Assembly: GCA_947600065.1 (NCBI GenBank) | Contig: CANQFZ010000002.1 | Coordinates: forward strand, 1 to 64,000 | Length of the DNA stretch: 64,000 bases | DNA from: an uncultured Clostridia bacterium | GTDB lineage: Bacteria > Bacillota > Clostridia > Oscillospirales > Ruminococcaceae | Direction of reading: 5' to 3' | Part shown: positions 43,799-52,662 of the stretch, in pieces | Layout: each line of letters starts with the position of its first letter | How positions within the stretch are numbered: position 1 is the first letter of the stretch | Position numbers and translations under genes: made by a program | The notes under the pieces: model-generated | The model's database searches: none | What the model was told of the DNA's origin: nothing | The model's input: only the letters and a program-made list of their open reading frames with translations

Positions 43799-44161
43799 AT
43801 GAAAAATATAAATACAGAAAAACCCGAAAAGAAAACGCCGCGCGGATTTCTTATATTCAATATCGCGGCAATACTTGCGGTTTTTGCGGGAATAACCGTG
43901 TTTATAAATACCGCTCCGCGTCCGACTGTTTCGGAAGAAGAACAGAGGGAGCTTGCGAAGTGTCCGAGATTTACATTGGAGAGTTTTTTCAGCGATGACG
44001 AAGACAAAATGTTCACCAAAAAATTCTCGGAATATTATAACGACGCTGTTCCTATGAGAAGCACCTGGAAGCTGATAATTTCGGAATTTCGCGGCAATCT
44101 CGGAATAAAGTCCGACGACGGAGTAGATTTTGTAGGTCCGCTTCCCGATATAGAAGAATAA
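43799..44161 (+). CDS. Membrane-anchored N-terminal part of a DHHW protein
   Basis: A 120-residue protein with one N-terminal membrane segment (about residues 16-37) and an extracellular part 'PRPTVSEEEQRELAKCPRF' followed by 'FTKKFSEYYNDAVPMRSTWK'. These match the start of DHHW (AlgJ/AlgX-like) proteins, whose usual length is near 400 residues in a single chain. Here it stops after the 'Y-x-D-x-V-P-x-R' region, and the rest of the domain is in the next gene. The break is clean with a stop and a new ribosome-binding site, so it looks like gene fission and not a frameshift. It probably pairs with its neighbour outside the membrane. Confidence 0.7.
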   Translation: MKNINTEKPEKKTPRGFLIFNIAAILAVFAGITVFINTAPRPTVSEEEQRELAKCPRFTLESFFSDDEDKMFTKKFSEYYNDAVPMRSTWKLIISEFRGNLGIKSDDGVDFVGPLPDIEE

Positions 44162-44200
44162 AAATGAGCGAATGCTCTTAAATAAAAAGGGGAAAATAAT

Positions 44201-45364
44201 ATGAATAGAAATTTAAAAAAGTTCTTTGCTTCGCTTGTTGCTGTAACTGCGATTATCAGTGCAAGCGGATGTAATCTTGTTGTAGAAGATGAAGATTCAT
44301 CAGCGCCGACAAATTCCGAAAGCAAGCCTGCCGATAATTCGACGGATAATTCTTCACCTGAACAAGACAATTCTTCGGTTACAGGCGACAACTCTGATAC
44401 ACAGTCCTCAGTCACTTCGACAACACCTCCCGATTATGAATTGCCCGACGACAATGGAGAAATGTCGGGAACGGTTTTGGTATTAAATAATTCGGGGCGC
44501 GGCATTGTGCTTTTCGGCGGCGGTAAACAGGGCGGAAAGGATTATGCCGAAACAATAAACAAGATAAAAGACGAGGTAGGCGGCGACGTTAAATTTTATT
44601 CAATGGTAGCTCCGACGGCAGGCTCGTTTTATCTTCCCGACAATTTAAAAAGTAAAATGGCTAGCGAACCCGACAATATAGATAATATTAACAGTTATCT
44701 TGTCGGAATAACTCCCGTAGACGCTTATACCGCGCTTTCAATGCATGTAAATGAGGACATCTATTTCCGCACAGACCACCATTGGACGCAGCTCGGAGCT
44801 TATTATGCCGCGGAAGAATTTGCGAAAGTCGCGGAAGTTCCGTTTGCTCCGCTTTCGGATTATGAAAAATTTGAGCGCGAGGGTTATATAGGTTCGCTTT
44901 ACGGTTATAGCAAAGAAAACGCAAATATGAGAAAACACCCCGACACGTTTACATTCTATAAGCCCAAGAACAGTTATACCGTTTCTGTCTACAGCCCGAA
45001 ATATGAGTATAAATATGAAATGCCGCTTCAATTCGGCGAAAATTCAAACTATATGATCTACGGCGCCGATAATCAGATAAACTATGTAAAGACCGACTGC
45101 ACAAACGGCAGAAAGCTTGTTATTGTCGGCGACAGCTATGACAATGCGCTTTTCTTGAATCTTACAAATTCCTTTGAGGAGATTTGGGTCTGTGATATGA
45201 GATCTGTAACATCGAGCTATGTTTACTTCGATCTGAATATAGTTGACTTTATAAAGAAAATGGGAGCAACGGACGTTCTGTTCAATATGGACACATTCAG
45301 CGCGGTCGGCTCAAACAGAAACGGTCTTAAAACAATGCTCAACAGCAAGAATATGCTTCCGTAA
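44201..45364 (+). CDS. DHHW-domain lipoprotein (AlgJ/AlgX-like)
   Basis: A 387-residue lipoprotein: signal peptide with lipobox 'ISASGC' (cysteine 24), a serine/threonine/aspartate-rich linker (about 28-85), then the SGNH-like DHHW domain with 'RTDHHWTQLGAYY' (D192, H193, H194, W195) and 'KLVIVGDSYDNALF' near residue 305 with the nucleophile-like serine. In AlgJ/AlgX relatives these residues transfer or hydrolyse acetyl groups on the polymer. The N-terminal region of the family is missing and is coded by the preceding gene. It is exported and attached to the membrane next to the MBOAT protein. Confidence 0.85.
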   Translation: MNRNLKKFFASLVAVTAIISASGCNLVVEDEDSSAPTNSESKPADNSTDNSSPEQDNSSVTGDNSDTQSSVTSTTPPDYELPDDNGEMSGTVLVLNNSGRGIVLFGGGKQGGKDYAETINKIKDEVGGDVKFYSMVAPTAGSFYLPDNLKSKMASEPDNIDNINSYLVGITPVDAYTALSMHVNEDIYFRTDHHWTQLGAYYAAEEFAKVAEVPFAPLSDYEKFEREGYIGSLYGYSKENANMRKHPDTFTFYKPKNSYTVSVYSPKYEYKYEMPLQFGENSNYMIYGADNQINYVKTDCTNGRKLVIVGDSYDNALFLNLTNSFEEIWVCDMRSVTSSYVYFDLNIVDFIKKMGATDVLFNMDTFSAVGSNRNGLKTMLNSKNMLP

Positions 45365-45389
45365 TTAAAAAAACTTTCGGAGAAAATTT

Positions 45390-47171
45390 ATGCTTAGAGA
45401 ACTTACGCCGCCGTTTGACGGCACGAAAATACTCGGCGACAAGAAAAAGCTCCTGCGTATACTGAAGGAACATGAAGAAGGCTCTATAAAGCTTAGAATA
45501 GCCGTTCTCGGCGGTTCAACGACGTCTGATATCGTAAAGATACTCGAACTGTTTTTAAGACAGCGCGGCATTGTTCCCGAATTTTACGAGTCGGAGTATG
45601 CGCAGTTTTATAACGACGCCGTTTTCGGAAATGAAACGCTTGACGCATTCAAGCCCGAGCTTATTTTCATTCACACGACTATCCGCAATATTGAAAATTT
45701 CCCCGAAATACTTGAAAGCAGGGAAGACGCGGACGCAAAGCTGAACAAAGAATTTGCGCGTTATGAACAGATGTGGACGGCGCTTTCGGAAAAATTCGGC
45801 TGTCCGATAATCCAGAATAACTTTGAAATGCCGTTTTATCGGCTTATGGGAAACCGCGAGGTCGGGGTACCGTATGGTAAAATAGATTTTGTTACGCGGC
45901 TTAATTGCAGGTTCTACGATTATTCGGCTACGCACAAGAACTTTTATATAAACGACATAAATTATGTTTCTGCGGTATACGGTCTTGAAAAATGGTCACA
46001 GCCGCGTTATTGGCATTTGTATAAGTATGCCATGAACATTGACGCGATACCCGACTTTGCTTTTAACTTGTCTAAAATTATCTGCTCAATAATGGGCAGA
46101 AACAAGAAGGTCATAGCCCTCGACCTTGACAACACACTGTGGGGTGGAGTAATAGGCGACGACGGTCAGTCGGGAATTGAGATAGGGAGCGAAACGAGCG
46201 AGGGGCAGACGTTTTCCGCCGTACAGCAGTATTTTAAAGAGCATAAAAAGCTCGGCATATTGCTTACGGTATGCTCAAAGAACGACCCCGAAAACGCTAT
46301 TCTCGGTCTGGAACATCCCGACGGCGTTTTAAAGCCGAACGACTTTGCCTGCATAAAAGCAAACTGGGACGAAAAATGGATAAACTTAGCCGATACGGCA
46401 AAGGAGCTTAATCTTCTTCCCGAAAGCATTGTTTTTGTAGACGACAATCCCGCGGAGAGGGAAATCGTCCGCGCACAGCTTCCCGAAGCGGAAGTAGTCG
46501 ATTTCGAAAGCCCAGAAGAATGTATAAAAGCACTTGACAAGCTCGGATTTTTCGAAGTCACCACTCTTTCCGAGGACGACGCGAAACGCAGTGAAATGTA
46601 CCGCGCAAACGCCGAAAGAGCTTCTCTTGAAAAGAAATTTTCAAACTACAAAGAGTTTTTGCAGAGCCTAGAAATGAAAGCGCAGATAAAGGACTTTGAT
46701 GAGATCCATATTCCGCGCATAACTCAGCTTACAAATAAAAGCAATCAGTTCAATCTTACCACAAAACGCTATATCCAAAGCGAAATGGAAGAATGTGCCG
46801 CTTCTAACGAATATATAAGGCTTTGCGGCAGACTTTGCGACAAGTTCGGCGACAACGGTATCGTTTCTGTAGTAATAGGCAGAAAAGATGCTGAAAAGCT
46901 TCATATAGAGCTGTGGCTTATGAGCTGCCGCGTGCTGAAAAGAGATATGGAGCTTGCAATGCTCGACGAGCTTGTTAAACAGGCAAAGAAAAGCGGTATT
47001 ACCGAAATATTCGGTTATTATTATCCGACAAAGAAAAATTCAATGGTAAAGGATCTTTACGCGACTTTCGGATTTGAAAAAATATCTGATGAGGACGGAA
47101 ACACCGTCTGGCGTTTGAATTTGGCGGGATATGAAAATAAAAACACGGTCATTGCCGTAAATAAGGAGTGA
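45390..47171 (+). CDS. FkbH-like HAD-IIIC enzyme
   Basis: A 593-residue protein of the FkbH family: an N-terminal SGNH-like region ('IAVLGGSTTSDIVK'), a HAD-IIIC core with 'ALDLDNTLWGGVIGDDG' (aspartates 245 and 247) and 'VFVDDNPAEREIV', and a C-terminal GNAT-like part ('LEMKAQIKDFDEIHI' to the end). FkbH enzymes take 1,3-bisphosphoglycerate, dephosphorylate it and load glycerate onto an acyl carrier protein. The carrier protein gene follows by four bases. In this operon the pair might supply a glyceryl or related acyl group for polymer modification. The product is my inference. Confidence 0.85.
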   Translation: MLRELTPPFDGTKILGDKKKLLRILKEHEEGSIKLRIAVLGGSTTSDIVKILELFLRQRGIVPEFYESEYAQFYNDAVFGNETLDAFKPELIFIHTTIRNIENFPEILESREDADAKLNKEFARYEQMWTALSEKFGCPIIQNNFEMPFYRLMGNREVGVPYGKIDFVTRLNCRFYDYSATHKNFYINDINYVSAVYGLEKWSQPRYWHLYKYAMNIDAIPDFAFNLSKIICSIMGRNKKVIALDLDNTLWGGVIGDDGQSGIEIGSETSEGQTFSAVQQYFKEHKKLGILLTVCSKNDPENAILGLEHPDGVLKPNDFACIKANWDEKWINLADTAKELNLLPESIVFVDDNPAEREIVRAQLPEAEVVDFESPEECIKALDKLGFFEVTTLSEDDAKRSEMYRANAERASLEKKFSNYKEFLQSLEMKAQIKDFDEIHIPRITQLTNKSNQFNLTTKRYIQSEMEECAASNEYIRLCGRLCDKFGDNGIVSVVIGRKDAEKLHIELWLMSCRVLKRDMELAMLDELVKQAKKSGITEIFGYYYPTKKNSMVKDLYATFGFEKISDEDGNTVWRLNLAGYENKNTVIAVNKE

Positions 47172-47175
47172 GTTT

Positions 47176-47418
47176 ATGAACAGGGAAGAGATTACCGCAA
47201 AGCTGACAGAGGTTTTCCGCGATGTTTTTGATGACGAGGAGATAGTGCTTTCGGACGCTACGACAGCGGATGACATAGAAGCATGGGACAGTCTTGAGCA
47301 TATAAGCCTTATTGCTGCGGTTGAAAAAGCCTTTAAAATGCGCTTTACAATGCGCGAGGTCAGCGGAATGAAGAATGTCGGCGAAATGATAGATATTCTT
47401 ATGCAGAGAGCAAAATGA
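47176..47418 (+). CDS. Acyl carrier protein
   Basis: An 80-residue acidic helical protein. The phosphopantetheine site is serine 39 in 'AWDSLEHI'. It begins four bases after the FkbH-like gene and ends at a terminator, so it is the last gene of the acylation operon and not the general fatty-acid carrier. Confidence 0.9.
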   Translation: MNREEITAKLTEVFRDVFDDEEIVLSDATTADDIEAWDSLEHISLIAAVEKAFKMRFTMREVSGMKNVGEMIDILMQRAK

Positions 47419-47422
47419 TTTG

Positions 47423-47457
47423 AACCGCCTTTTTCAATATCGGAAAGGGCGGTTTTT
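47423..47457 (+). terminator. Terminator of the acylation operon
   Basis: Stem AACCGCC / GGCGGTT followed by TTT. Confidence 0.85.
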
Positions 47458-47487
47458 AAGGAACGTAATATTTATCGGGGAAAAGTT

Positions 47488-47847
47488 ATGACAATAAACT
47501 ATATACATGAGCCGACCGACCTGCAGTGCGGACAGGCTGTACTTGCAATGCTTCTTGAAACAACACCCGAAGCGATATGCGAGCGGCTCGGAAATTACCG
47601 TGAAACGAACTTGAAAGAAATGCGCCTTGTCCTTTGCGAAAACGGGATAAATATGGGAAATGAACGAAAGCAGGCGTTTAATATCTCCGACCTTCCCGAA
47701 TGTGCTATACTCAGCCTTGAAACCCCTCGTTGCTGGCACTGGTCATTGTTTTACGGCGGAGTATTTTACGATCCCGAACACGGCGTTATGACGGATTTTC
47801 CCGCTTGCAAGAGAAAATATTTCTGGGAAGTTATTTTTGAAAAATAA
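47488..47847 (+). CDS. Papain-like/C39-like peptidase fold protein
   Basis: A 119-residue protein with 'DLQCGQAVLAMLL' near the start (cysteine 14), 'CWHWSLFYGGVFYDPEHG' later (histidine 84, aspartate 95). The Q-C-G-Q...H...D pattern is that of the C39-like papain fold. There is no signal peptide, so it would act in the cytoplasm. The substrate is unknown. It starts a short operon with a Nudix gene 12 bases downstream. Confidence 0.6.
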   Translation: MTINYIHEPTDLQCGQAVLAMLLETTPEAICERLGNYRETNLKEMRLVLCENGINMGNERKQAFNISDLPECAILSLETPRCWHWSLFYGGVFYDPEHGVMTDFPACKRKYFWEVIFEK

Positions 47848-47859
47848 GGAGCTTTTAAA

Positions 47860-48360
47860 TTGAATTATTGTTATGAATGTGGAACAAAGCTTGTGCCAAA
47901 AGAGCTTGAAAACGAGGGGATAATAGATTATTGCGAAAAATGCGGGGCATTTCGTTTCCCAATATTTAATACAGCCGTGAGCATGGAAGTATTAAATCCC
48001 GACAAAAACAAGATAGTTTTAATAAAACAATACGGCAGGGATAAATACATTCTTGTCGCGGGTTATGTAAACAGGGGAGAGCGCGCGGAAGAAACCGTTG
48101 CGAGAGAAGTAATGGAGGAGCTTGGAGTTGGAGTAACGGATATAAAATTCAACAAAAGCGAGTTTTTTGAGCCGAGCAATACACTTATGTTGAACTTTTC
48201 GTGCGTTGCATTGACAGAGGAACTTCATATCGCAGAAAAAGAGGTTGACAGCGCAGAGTGGTTTTCTATTGAAGAAGTCGAACGCAAGATATTTCAGGGC
48301 AGCCTTGCGCATAGATTTTTGAGTGAATTTTTGAGGAAGTACAAAAATGAAAGAAATTAA
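47860..48360 (+). CDS. Nudix hydrolase with zinc ribbon (NudC-like)
   Basis: A 166-residue protein: an N-terminal zinc ribbon (two CxxC pairs, 'CYECG' and 'CEKCG') and a full Nudix box 'GYVNRGERAEETVAREVMEELGV' (residues about 67-90, matching G-x5-E-x7-R-E-x-x-E-E), here given with its pattern. The layout is like NudC, which cleaves NAD(H) and NAD-capped RNA, but the family's N-terminal domain is absent. TTG 47860 follows AAGGAG and has no better alternative. Its end overlaps the next gene by 14 bases. Confidence 0.85.
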   Translation: MNYCYECGTKLVPKELENEGIIDYCEKCGAFRFPIFNTAVSMEVLNPDKNKIVLIKQYGRDKYILVAGYVNRGERAEETVAREVMEELGVGVTDIKFNKSEFFEPSNTLMLNFSCVALTEELHIAEKEVDSAEWFSIEEVERKIFQGSLAHRFLSEFLRKYKNERN

Positions 48361-48592
48361 GACAGGAAGAATTTACAGACATTTTAAAGGAGATCATTAT
48401 CTTGTAGAAGCCGTTGCGCACTATTCCGAAACGGGCGAGGAAGTCGTTATATACAGAAAGCTTTACGGCGACGGCGAGCTTTGGGTGCGCCCTTTGAAAA
48501 TGTTCCTCGAAGAAGTAGACAGAGAAAAATATCCCGACTGCGAGCAGAAGTACAGATTTGAACTTTTAGAGGTTGAAAGCAAGAGGCGCTGA
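48347..48592 (+). CDS. DUF1653 protein
   Basis: An 81-residue protein with the DUF1653 pattern 'GRIYRHFKGDHYLV', 'AHYSETGEEVVIYRKLYG' and 'LWVRPLKMFLEEV'. Function of the family is unknown. It overlaps the Nudix gene and directly abuts the deformylase gene (stop 48592, next start 48593). Confidence 0.85.
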   Translation: MKEIKTGRIYRHFKGDHYLVEAVAHYSETGEEVVIYRKLYGDGELWVRPLKMFLEEVDREKYPDCEQKYRFELLEVESKRR

Positions 48593-49003
48593 ATGGTAAA
48601 AGAAATCGTACACGATATATTTTTTCTAGGTATAAAGTCAAAGCCTGCCGATGAAAACGATATTCAGACCGCTTATGATCTGCTTGATACTTTGAAAGCC
48701 CATTCATTTGAATGTGTCGGAATGGCTGCAAATATGATAGGTGTTGCAAAATCTATAATTGTTTTTGACGACAACGGAGTTTATACCGTTATGTTCAATC
48801 CCGAAATAATCAGCCGTTCGGGAATTTACGAAACGGAAGAAGGCTGTTTATCACTTTCGGGAACACGGAAAACAAAACGCTATAAAACTATAAAGGTCAG
48901 ATCTCAAAACATTGACCTCAAACAGCGCATAAAAACATATACGGGCTTTACGGCTCAGATAATACAGCATGAAATAGACCACTTAAACGGTATAATTATA
49001 TAA
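48593..49003 (+). CDS. def: Peptide deformylase
   Basis: A 136-residue deformylase with all three motifs: 'VGMAANMIG' (residues 42-50), 'EGCLSL' (cysteine 85) and 'QHEIDHLNG' (histidines 126 and 130, glutamate 127). It removes the formyl group from new N-terminal methionines. The first motif has M-A-A-N where G-L-A-A-x-Q is usual (asparagine in place of glutamine), a variant seen in short Clostridia-type deformylases. It is probably a second, accessory deformylase, though that cannot be judged from this window. Confidence 0.85.
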   Translation: MVKEIVHDIFFLGIKSKPADENDIQTAYDLLDTLKAHSFECVGMAANMIGVAKSIIVFDDNGVYTVMFNPEIISRSGIYETEEGCLSLSGTRKTKRYKTIKVRSQNIDLKQRIKTYTGFTAQIIQHEIDHLNGIII

Positions 49004-49007
49004 AATC

Positions 49008-49042
49008 GGCGGTTATCGGAAAATGATAACCGCCTGTTATTT
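49008..49042. terminator. Bidirectional terminator between def and the minus-strand gene
   Basis: Perfect stem GGCGGTTATC / GATAACCGCC with AT-rich tails on both sides. Confidence 0.85.
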
Positions 49043-49638
49043 TATTTATTATTTATTCTTGCTTTTATATATTCTTCGAGAATATCGACCGTCCTGTCTA
49101 TTCCGAGGCGCGAGCTGTTTATTGTGATATCATAAAACCTCGCTTCGCCCCAGCGCGAATTTACATGATAGTCGTGATAGCTTTTTCTTCTGCGGTCTTT
49201 CTTTTCAATAAGCGCTTTGGCTTCGTTTTCGGATAAATTGTATATTTCCATAACGCGCTTTATTTTTGCGCTCATATCGCCGAGAACAAATATCGAGATA
49301 AGTCCCGTATATTTTTTAAGCTTTGTTTCGGAGCAGCGCCCCACAATGACAAACGATTCTCCGCTCGCGGCTTTTTTATCCATGATCTCAAACTGCATTT
49401 CGGCAATATTGTCCTCGATAGAGTTGCTGAATCCTCTAACGCGCCTTGAAGCAAGCCTTGATTTCGGAACTTCGTTATATCTTTCAACTTCTTCGTGTGA
49501 AAGTCCTGTTTTTTCGGCTATCTCGGTTATCAGATGACGGTCGTATACGGGTATCTGAAATCTCTCTGCGAGAGCCTCGGCTATAACTCTGCCGCCGCTC
49601 CCGAATTCACGCCCCACGGAAATAATTATTTGTGGCAT
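49042..49638 (-). CDS. Cytidylate-kinase-like protein
   Basis: A 198-residue P-loop kinase with 'ISVGREFGSGGRVIAEALAE' at the start (Walker A-like GREFGSGGR), 'YDRHLITEIAEKTGL' and 'FVIVGRCSE'. It belongs to the cytidylate-kinase-like family common in Clostridia, distinct from the housekeeping Cmk; its substrate is not established. ATG 49638 follows AGGAGG and lies 16 bases after the transporter gene stop, so the two are co-transcribed. Confidence 0.85.
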   Translation of the reverse strand: MPQIIISVGREFGSGGRVIAEALAERFQIPVYDRHLITEIAEKTGLSHEEVERYNEVPKSRLASRRVRGFSNSIEDNIAEMQFEIMDKKAASGESFVIVGRCSETKLKKYTGLISIFVLGDMSAKIKRVMEIYNLSENEAKALIEKKDRRRKSYHDYHVNSRWGEARFYDITINSSRLGIDRTVDILEEYIKARINNK

Positions 49639-49654
49639 TTCTTTCCTCCTGATT

Positions 49655-51004
49655 TTAAAGGTATCTTGCGAATATATACACTGTCGATATAATAAGTACG
49701 ATAACCGTCGCGGGAGCAAGTTTCGCGCAATATTTGCCCCAGCCTATAGGGTGACCGTTTTTAGCAGCAATAGAAGTTCCGACGACATTTGCCGAAGCGC
49801 CGATAGGAGTTGCGCTGCCGCCGATATCCGTTCCCAAAGAAAGCGACCATGCGAGAGTATTTATGCTAACGCCCGTTGAAGCCGAAAGACTTTGAATAAC
49901 GGGAACCATTGTCGCCGCAAACGGAATATTGTCCACAAACGCGCTCGCAACAGCCGATACCCATATTATTATAATTATCATTATCATTGCGTTTCCGTTG
50001 CTTATATTTCCGATAAAGTCGGCTATAAACACAAGTATTCCTGTTTCTTCAAGCCCGCTTACAACTATAAACAGCCCTATGAAAAACAATATCGTTTTAT
50101 AGTCTATTCTTTTTATAAGCTCAAGCGCCGACTTTCCCGCAGTGATAAGAGTAATTATCGCAATAAACAGTCCTATTGTCGCTACCGTAAGATGCGTCAA
50201 AGAGTGCGTTACAAGCAATGCAACAGCTATTCCGAAAATAACGCTGCTTATGATAAAATTCTTTTTGCTTTTTATTGCGTCGCTCGGCTTCGGGAGCTTT
50301 GAGATATCCGCCTTTTCATTTTTATCCTTTGAAACAAGATCTTTTCTGAAAACAAGATAAAAGTATATAATGCACAGAACAAGGCTTATGCCCGCGGCAA
50401 TTCCCGTATTTGAAAGGAAATCAAAGAACGAAAATCCGAGAGAAGTTCCGATTATTATATTCGGCGGGTCGCCGCACATTGTCGCAGAGCCGCCCAGATT
50501 TGCGCAGAATATCTCCGAAAGTATCATCGGCACAGGGTTGAATTTAAGTACATTCGCAAGCTCTATTGTGACCGCCGCAAGGAACATTATTACCGTTATG
50601 CTGTCAATAAACATTGAAAGCACTGCCGACATAATGACAAACGTTATGAAAATAGGAACGGTCTTGCATTTTACAAGATACGCTATCCTAAGGCACAGCC
50701 AGCGGAAAAATCCCGCTTTTGCCATTCCCTCGACCATTATCATCATGCCCGCTATAAAGATTATTGTTGCCCAGTTTATGCCCTTGCTTTCGCTTTCTGT
50801 TACCTGATACCAGAACTCCGTTGTCGCAAAGCTCTTAAACGAAAGAGTATCCCATATAGCGCTCATGCTTTTCATACACAGACCGAACACGACAATTATT
50901 GTCAGCAGTCCGCAGCCGAGCGTTACATATTGCCTTTCTATCTTGTCTATCACTATCATTATAAACATTATCACAAAGATAATGACAGCAAAAACAGCAG
51001 CCAT
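49655..51004 (-). CDS. ArsB/NhaD-family ion transporter
   Basis: A 449-residue protein with about eleven hydrophobic segments. It has the family's conserved 'ANLGGSATMCGDPPNIIIG' (about residues 168-186) and 'GTDIGGSATPIGASANVVG' (about 390-410), which mark the ion-transporter superfamily containing ArsB, NhaD and the P protein. The ion (arsenite, sodium/proton, or an organic anion) cannot be read from sequence. The start follows GGAGGT. It is co-transcribed with the kinase-like gene. Confidence 0.8.
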   Translation of the reverse strand: MAAVFAVIIFVIMFIMIVIDKIERQYVTLGCGLLTIIVVFGLCMKSMSAIWDTLSFKSFATTEFWYQVTESESKGINWATIIFIAGMMIMVEGMAKAGFFRWLCLRIAYLVKCKTVPIFITFVIMSAVLSMFIDSITVIMFLAAVTIELANVLKFNPVPMILSEIFCANLGGSATMCGDPPNIIIGTSLGFSFFDFLSNTGIAAGISLVLCIIYFYLVFRKDLVSKDKNEKADISKLPKPSDAIKSKKNFIISSVIFGIAVALLVTHSLTHLTVATIGLFIAIITLITAGKSALELIKRIDYKTILFFIGLFIVVSGLEETGILVFIADFIGNISNGNAMIMIIIIIWVSAVASAFVDNIPFAATMVPVIQSLSASTGVSINTLAWSLSLGTDIGGSATPIGASANVVGTSIAAKNGHPIGWGKYCAKLAPATVIVLIISTVYIFARYL

Positions 51005-51190
51005 AAAGCAAGACCTCCATTGGATTAAACTATATTATCGTGCAATTATTATAGCACATAAGTTTTTTTATTTCAACAGAATTTTCTTGTCCGAGCTGAA
51101 TTTTCGGCTTTGTTTATTTATCTTTTCAACTTATTTTAATATTTTTATGCAATTTTTATATATCAAACTTGCAAAAAATTTGTAAATATT

Positions 51191-51892
51191 TCAGTCCCGA
51201 GCTTCTATCCCTTTTTTGTATACATTTGAAGATATCAGAAGCGAGATTGCATAGCAGGGAACACAGGCTATGCATATTACAGCAACAACGTTCCTTATAC
51301 CGTTATTATTCGCAAAGTCAAGTATGCTCCCCAAAAGGTCGTTAAAGTCTATAAACGATATATCCCCGAACAAAACATAGATCAGTGCCGCAAACACTAT
51401 AACTCCCAAAGATATAAGCCCGCACTTTGATCCTATGCTGTATCCGAAACGGTAGATAAACGGAAGCTTTATCGCGTCAAGCAAAACGCATATCCCGAAA
51501 AACAGACACATACAGAGAACGGAAAAAGAGCTTGCTTTCAGTTTCAGTATAAACATTGACATAATAAGTCCCGAAATGAGAATGATCAAATTTATTGAAA
51601 ACAGATAAACATATTTTGCAAGTATCTGCCCTTTGAACGTCTGCGGAGAAGAACAGGCAAAATCCGTCCATGAATGTTTTTCGTCGTTTTTAAACATTGA
51701 GCTGAAAAAATGCGCGAAAGCAAAATTCATAAGCTGTAAAACAACGCAAACAGTTTCACTAAACTCAATATCCGAATCTCCATAATAAACCTCACACATA
51801 ACTACCACTGCAATACTCAGGGCTTGTAATGAAGCCACAACTAAAAGCGTGCTTTTGTTCAGAAATAATTCTTTAAAAAGATAGCTTTTCAT
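51191..51892 (-). CDS. ABC-2-type membrane protein
   Basis: A 233-residue protein with six hydrophobic segments and no enzymatic motif. It follows the second permease gene with a one-base overlap and shares an operon with the ABC ATPase and GntR gene. Together they resemble the YtrA-type cell-envelope or antibiotic-response ABC exporter operons of Firmicutes. Confidence 0.75.
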   Translation of the reverse strand: MKSYLFKELFLNKSTLLVVASLQALSIAVVVMCEVYYGDSDIEFSETVCVVLQLMNFAFAHFFSSMFKNDEKHSWTDFACSSPQTFKGQILAKYVYLFSINLIILISGLIMSMFILKLKASSFSVLCMCLFFGICVLLDAIKLPFIYRFGYSIGSKCGLISLGVIVFAALIYVLFGDISFIDFNDLLGSILDFANNNGIRNVVAVICIACVPCYAISLLISSNVYKKGIEARD

Positions 51893-52662
51893 TATTTCTC
51901 CCTCCTTTTGTAAAGCATTTCTGTAATAATAAATCCGACAAGCAGAAACGTCGCCGTTATCAAAACGGAATACAAAGAGAGAGTTTCAAAAGCATTTTTT
52001 AGTACTTCAAACGGTCCTGTGTCGGAAACATCTTTTTGTGGGTGAAAAGCAAAATAGGTTTCTATGCCTACTATCACCGCTGCAAACACTGCTGTAAGCA
52101 TAAGTCCTGCTTTGTCCAAAGAATGAAACATAAGTATAAAAATGTACAAAAGTACCGCTATGACTGTTCCCAAAGCCATTCCCGCCAGTATCATTCCCAT
52201 ATCCGAGCGGCTCATCTCTATCCCCGAAACCGCCGAGAAAACAAGCGAATACCCGTAACTTATGACAAAGCCCAGTATATCAAGAACAAAAAATTCAAAG
52301 AATTTTACCAGCGCTTTTTTTCGACAGCTAATAGGAGCAGAGCGGTAAAAATATTTCCATGCGGTCTTTTCGTCGTTTATTGAAACCTGTGCGACCTCTA
52401 CGGACATAAAACCGGCGCAGAGTATCGGATATATTTTAAGAACAAATCCGAAGTTTTCTTTATATGTTCCGAGCATTTCTTCTGCGTCGGGCAGATCTTT
52501 AAGCACGGTTTCAAGAAGTATAGTCCTTATGTTTCCATAATCAAAGCTTATGACGATAAGTATCGACAACACAAAAAATGCAATAAACGAAAAAGCCGAA
52601 ATAAGCAGAGCTTTCTTTGACATATAAATATCACGATAAACAAGCCGCAAAAATGAACTCAT
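51892..52662 (-). CDS. ABC-2-type membrane protein
   Basis: A 256-residue protein with six hydrophobic segments. ATG 52662 overlaps the ATPase stop (TAATG) and has AAAGGAG upstream, so it is chosen over the GTG three codons earlier. It would form the channel with the following permease. Confidence 0.8.
   Translation of the reverse strand: MSSFLRLVYRDIYMSKKALLISAFSFIAFFVLSILIVISFDYGNIRTILLETVLKDLPDAEEMLGTYKENFGFVLKIYPILCAGFMSVEVAQVSINDEKTAWKYFYRSAPISCRKKALVKFFEFFVLDILGFVISYGYSLVFSAVSGIEMSRSDMGMILAGMALGTVIAVLLYIFILMFHSLDKAGLMLTAVFAAVIVGIETYFAFHPQKDVSDTGPFEVLKNAFETLSLYSVLITATFLLVGFIITEMLYKRREK

Noticed and set aside
49892..50302. A 136-codon plus-strand frame rich in Y, N and H opposite the transporter gene
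   Set aside because: It is the shadow of membrane-segment codons on the other strand, without a start site.
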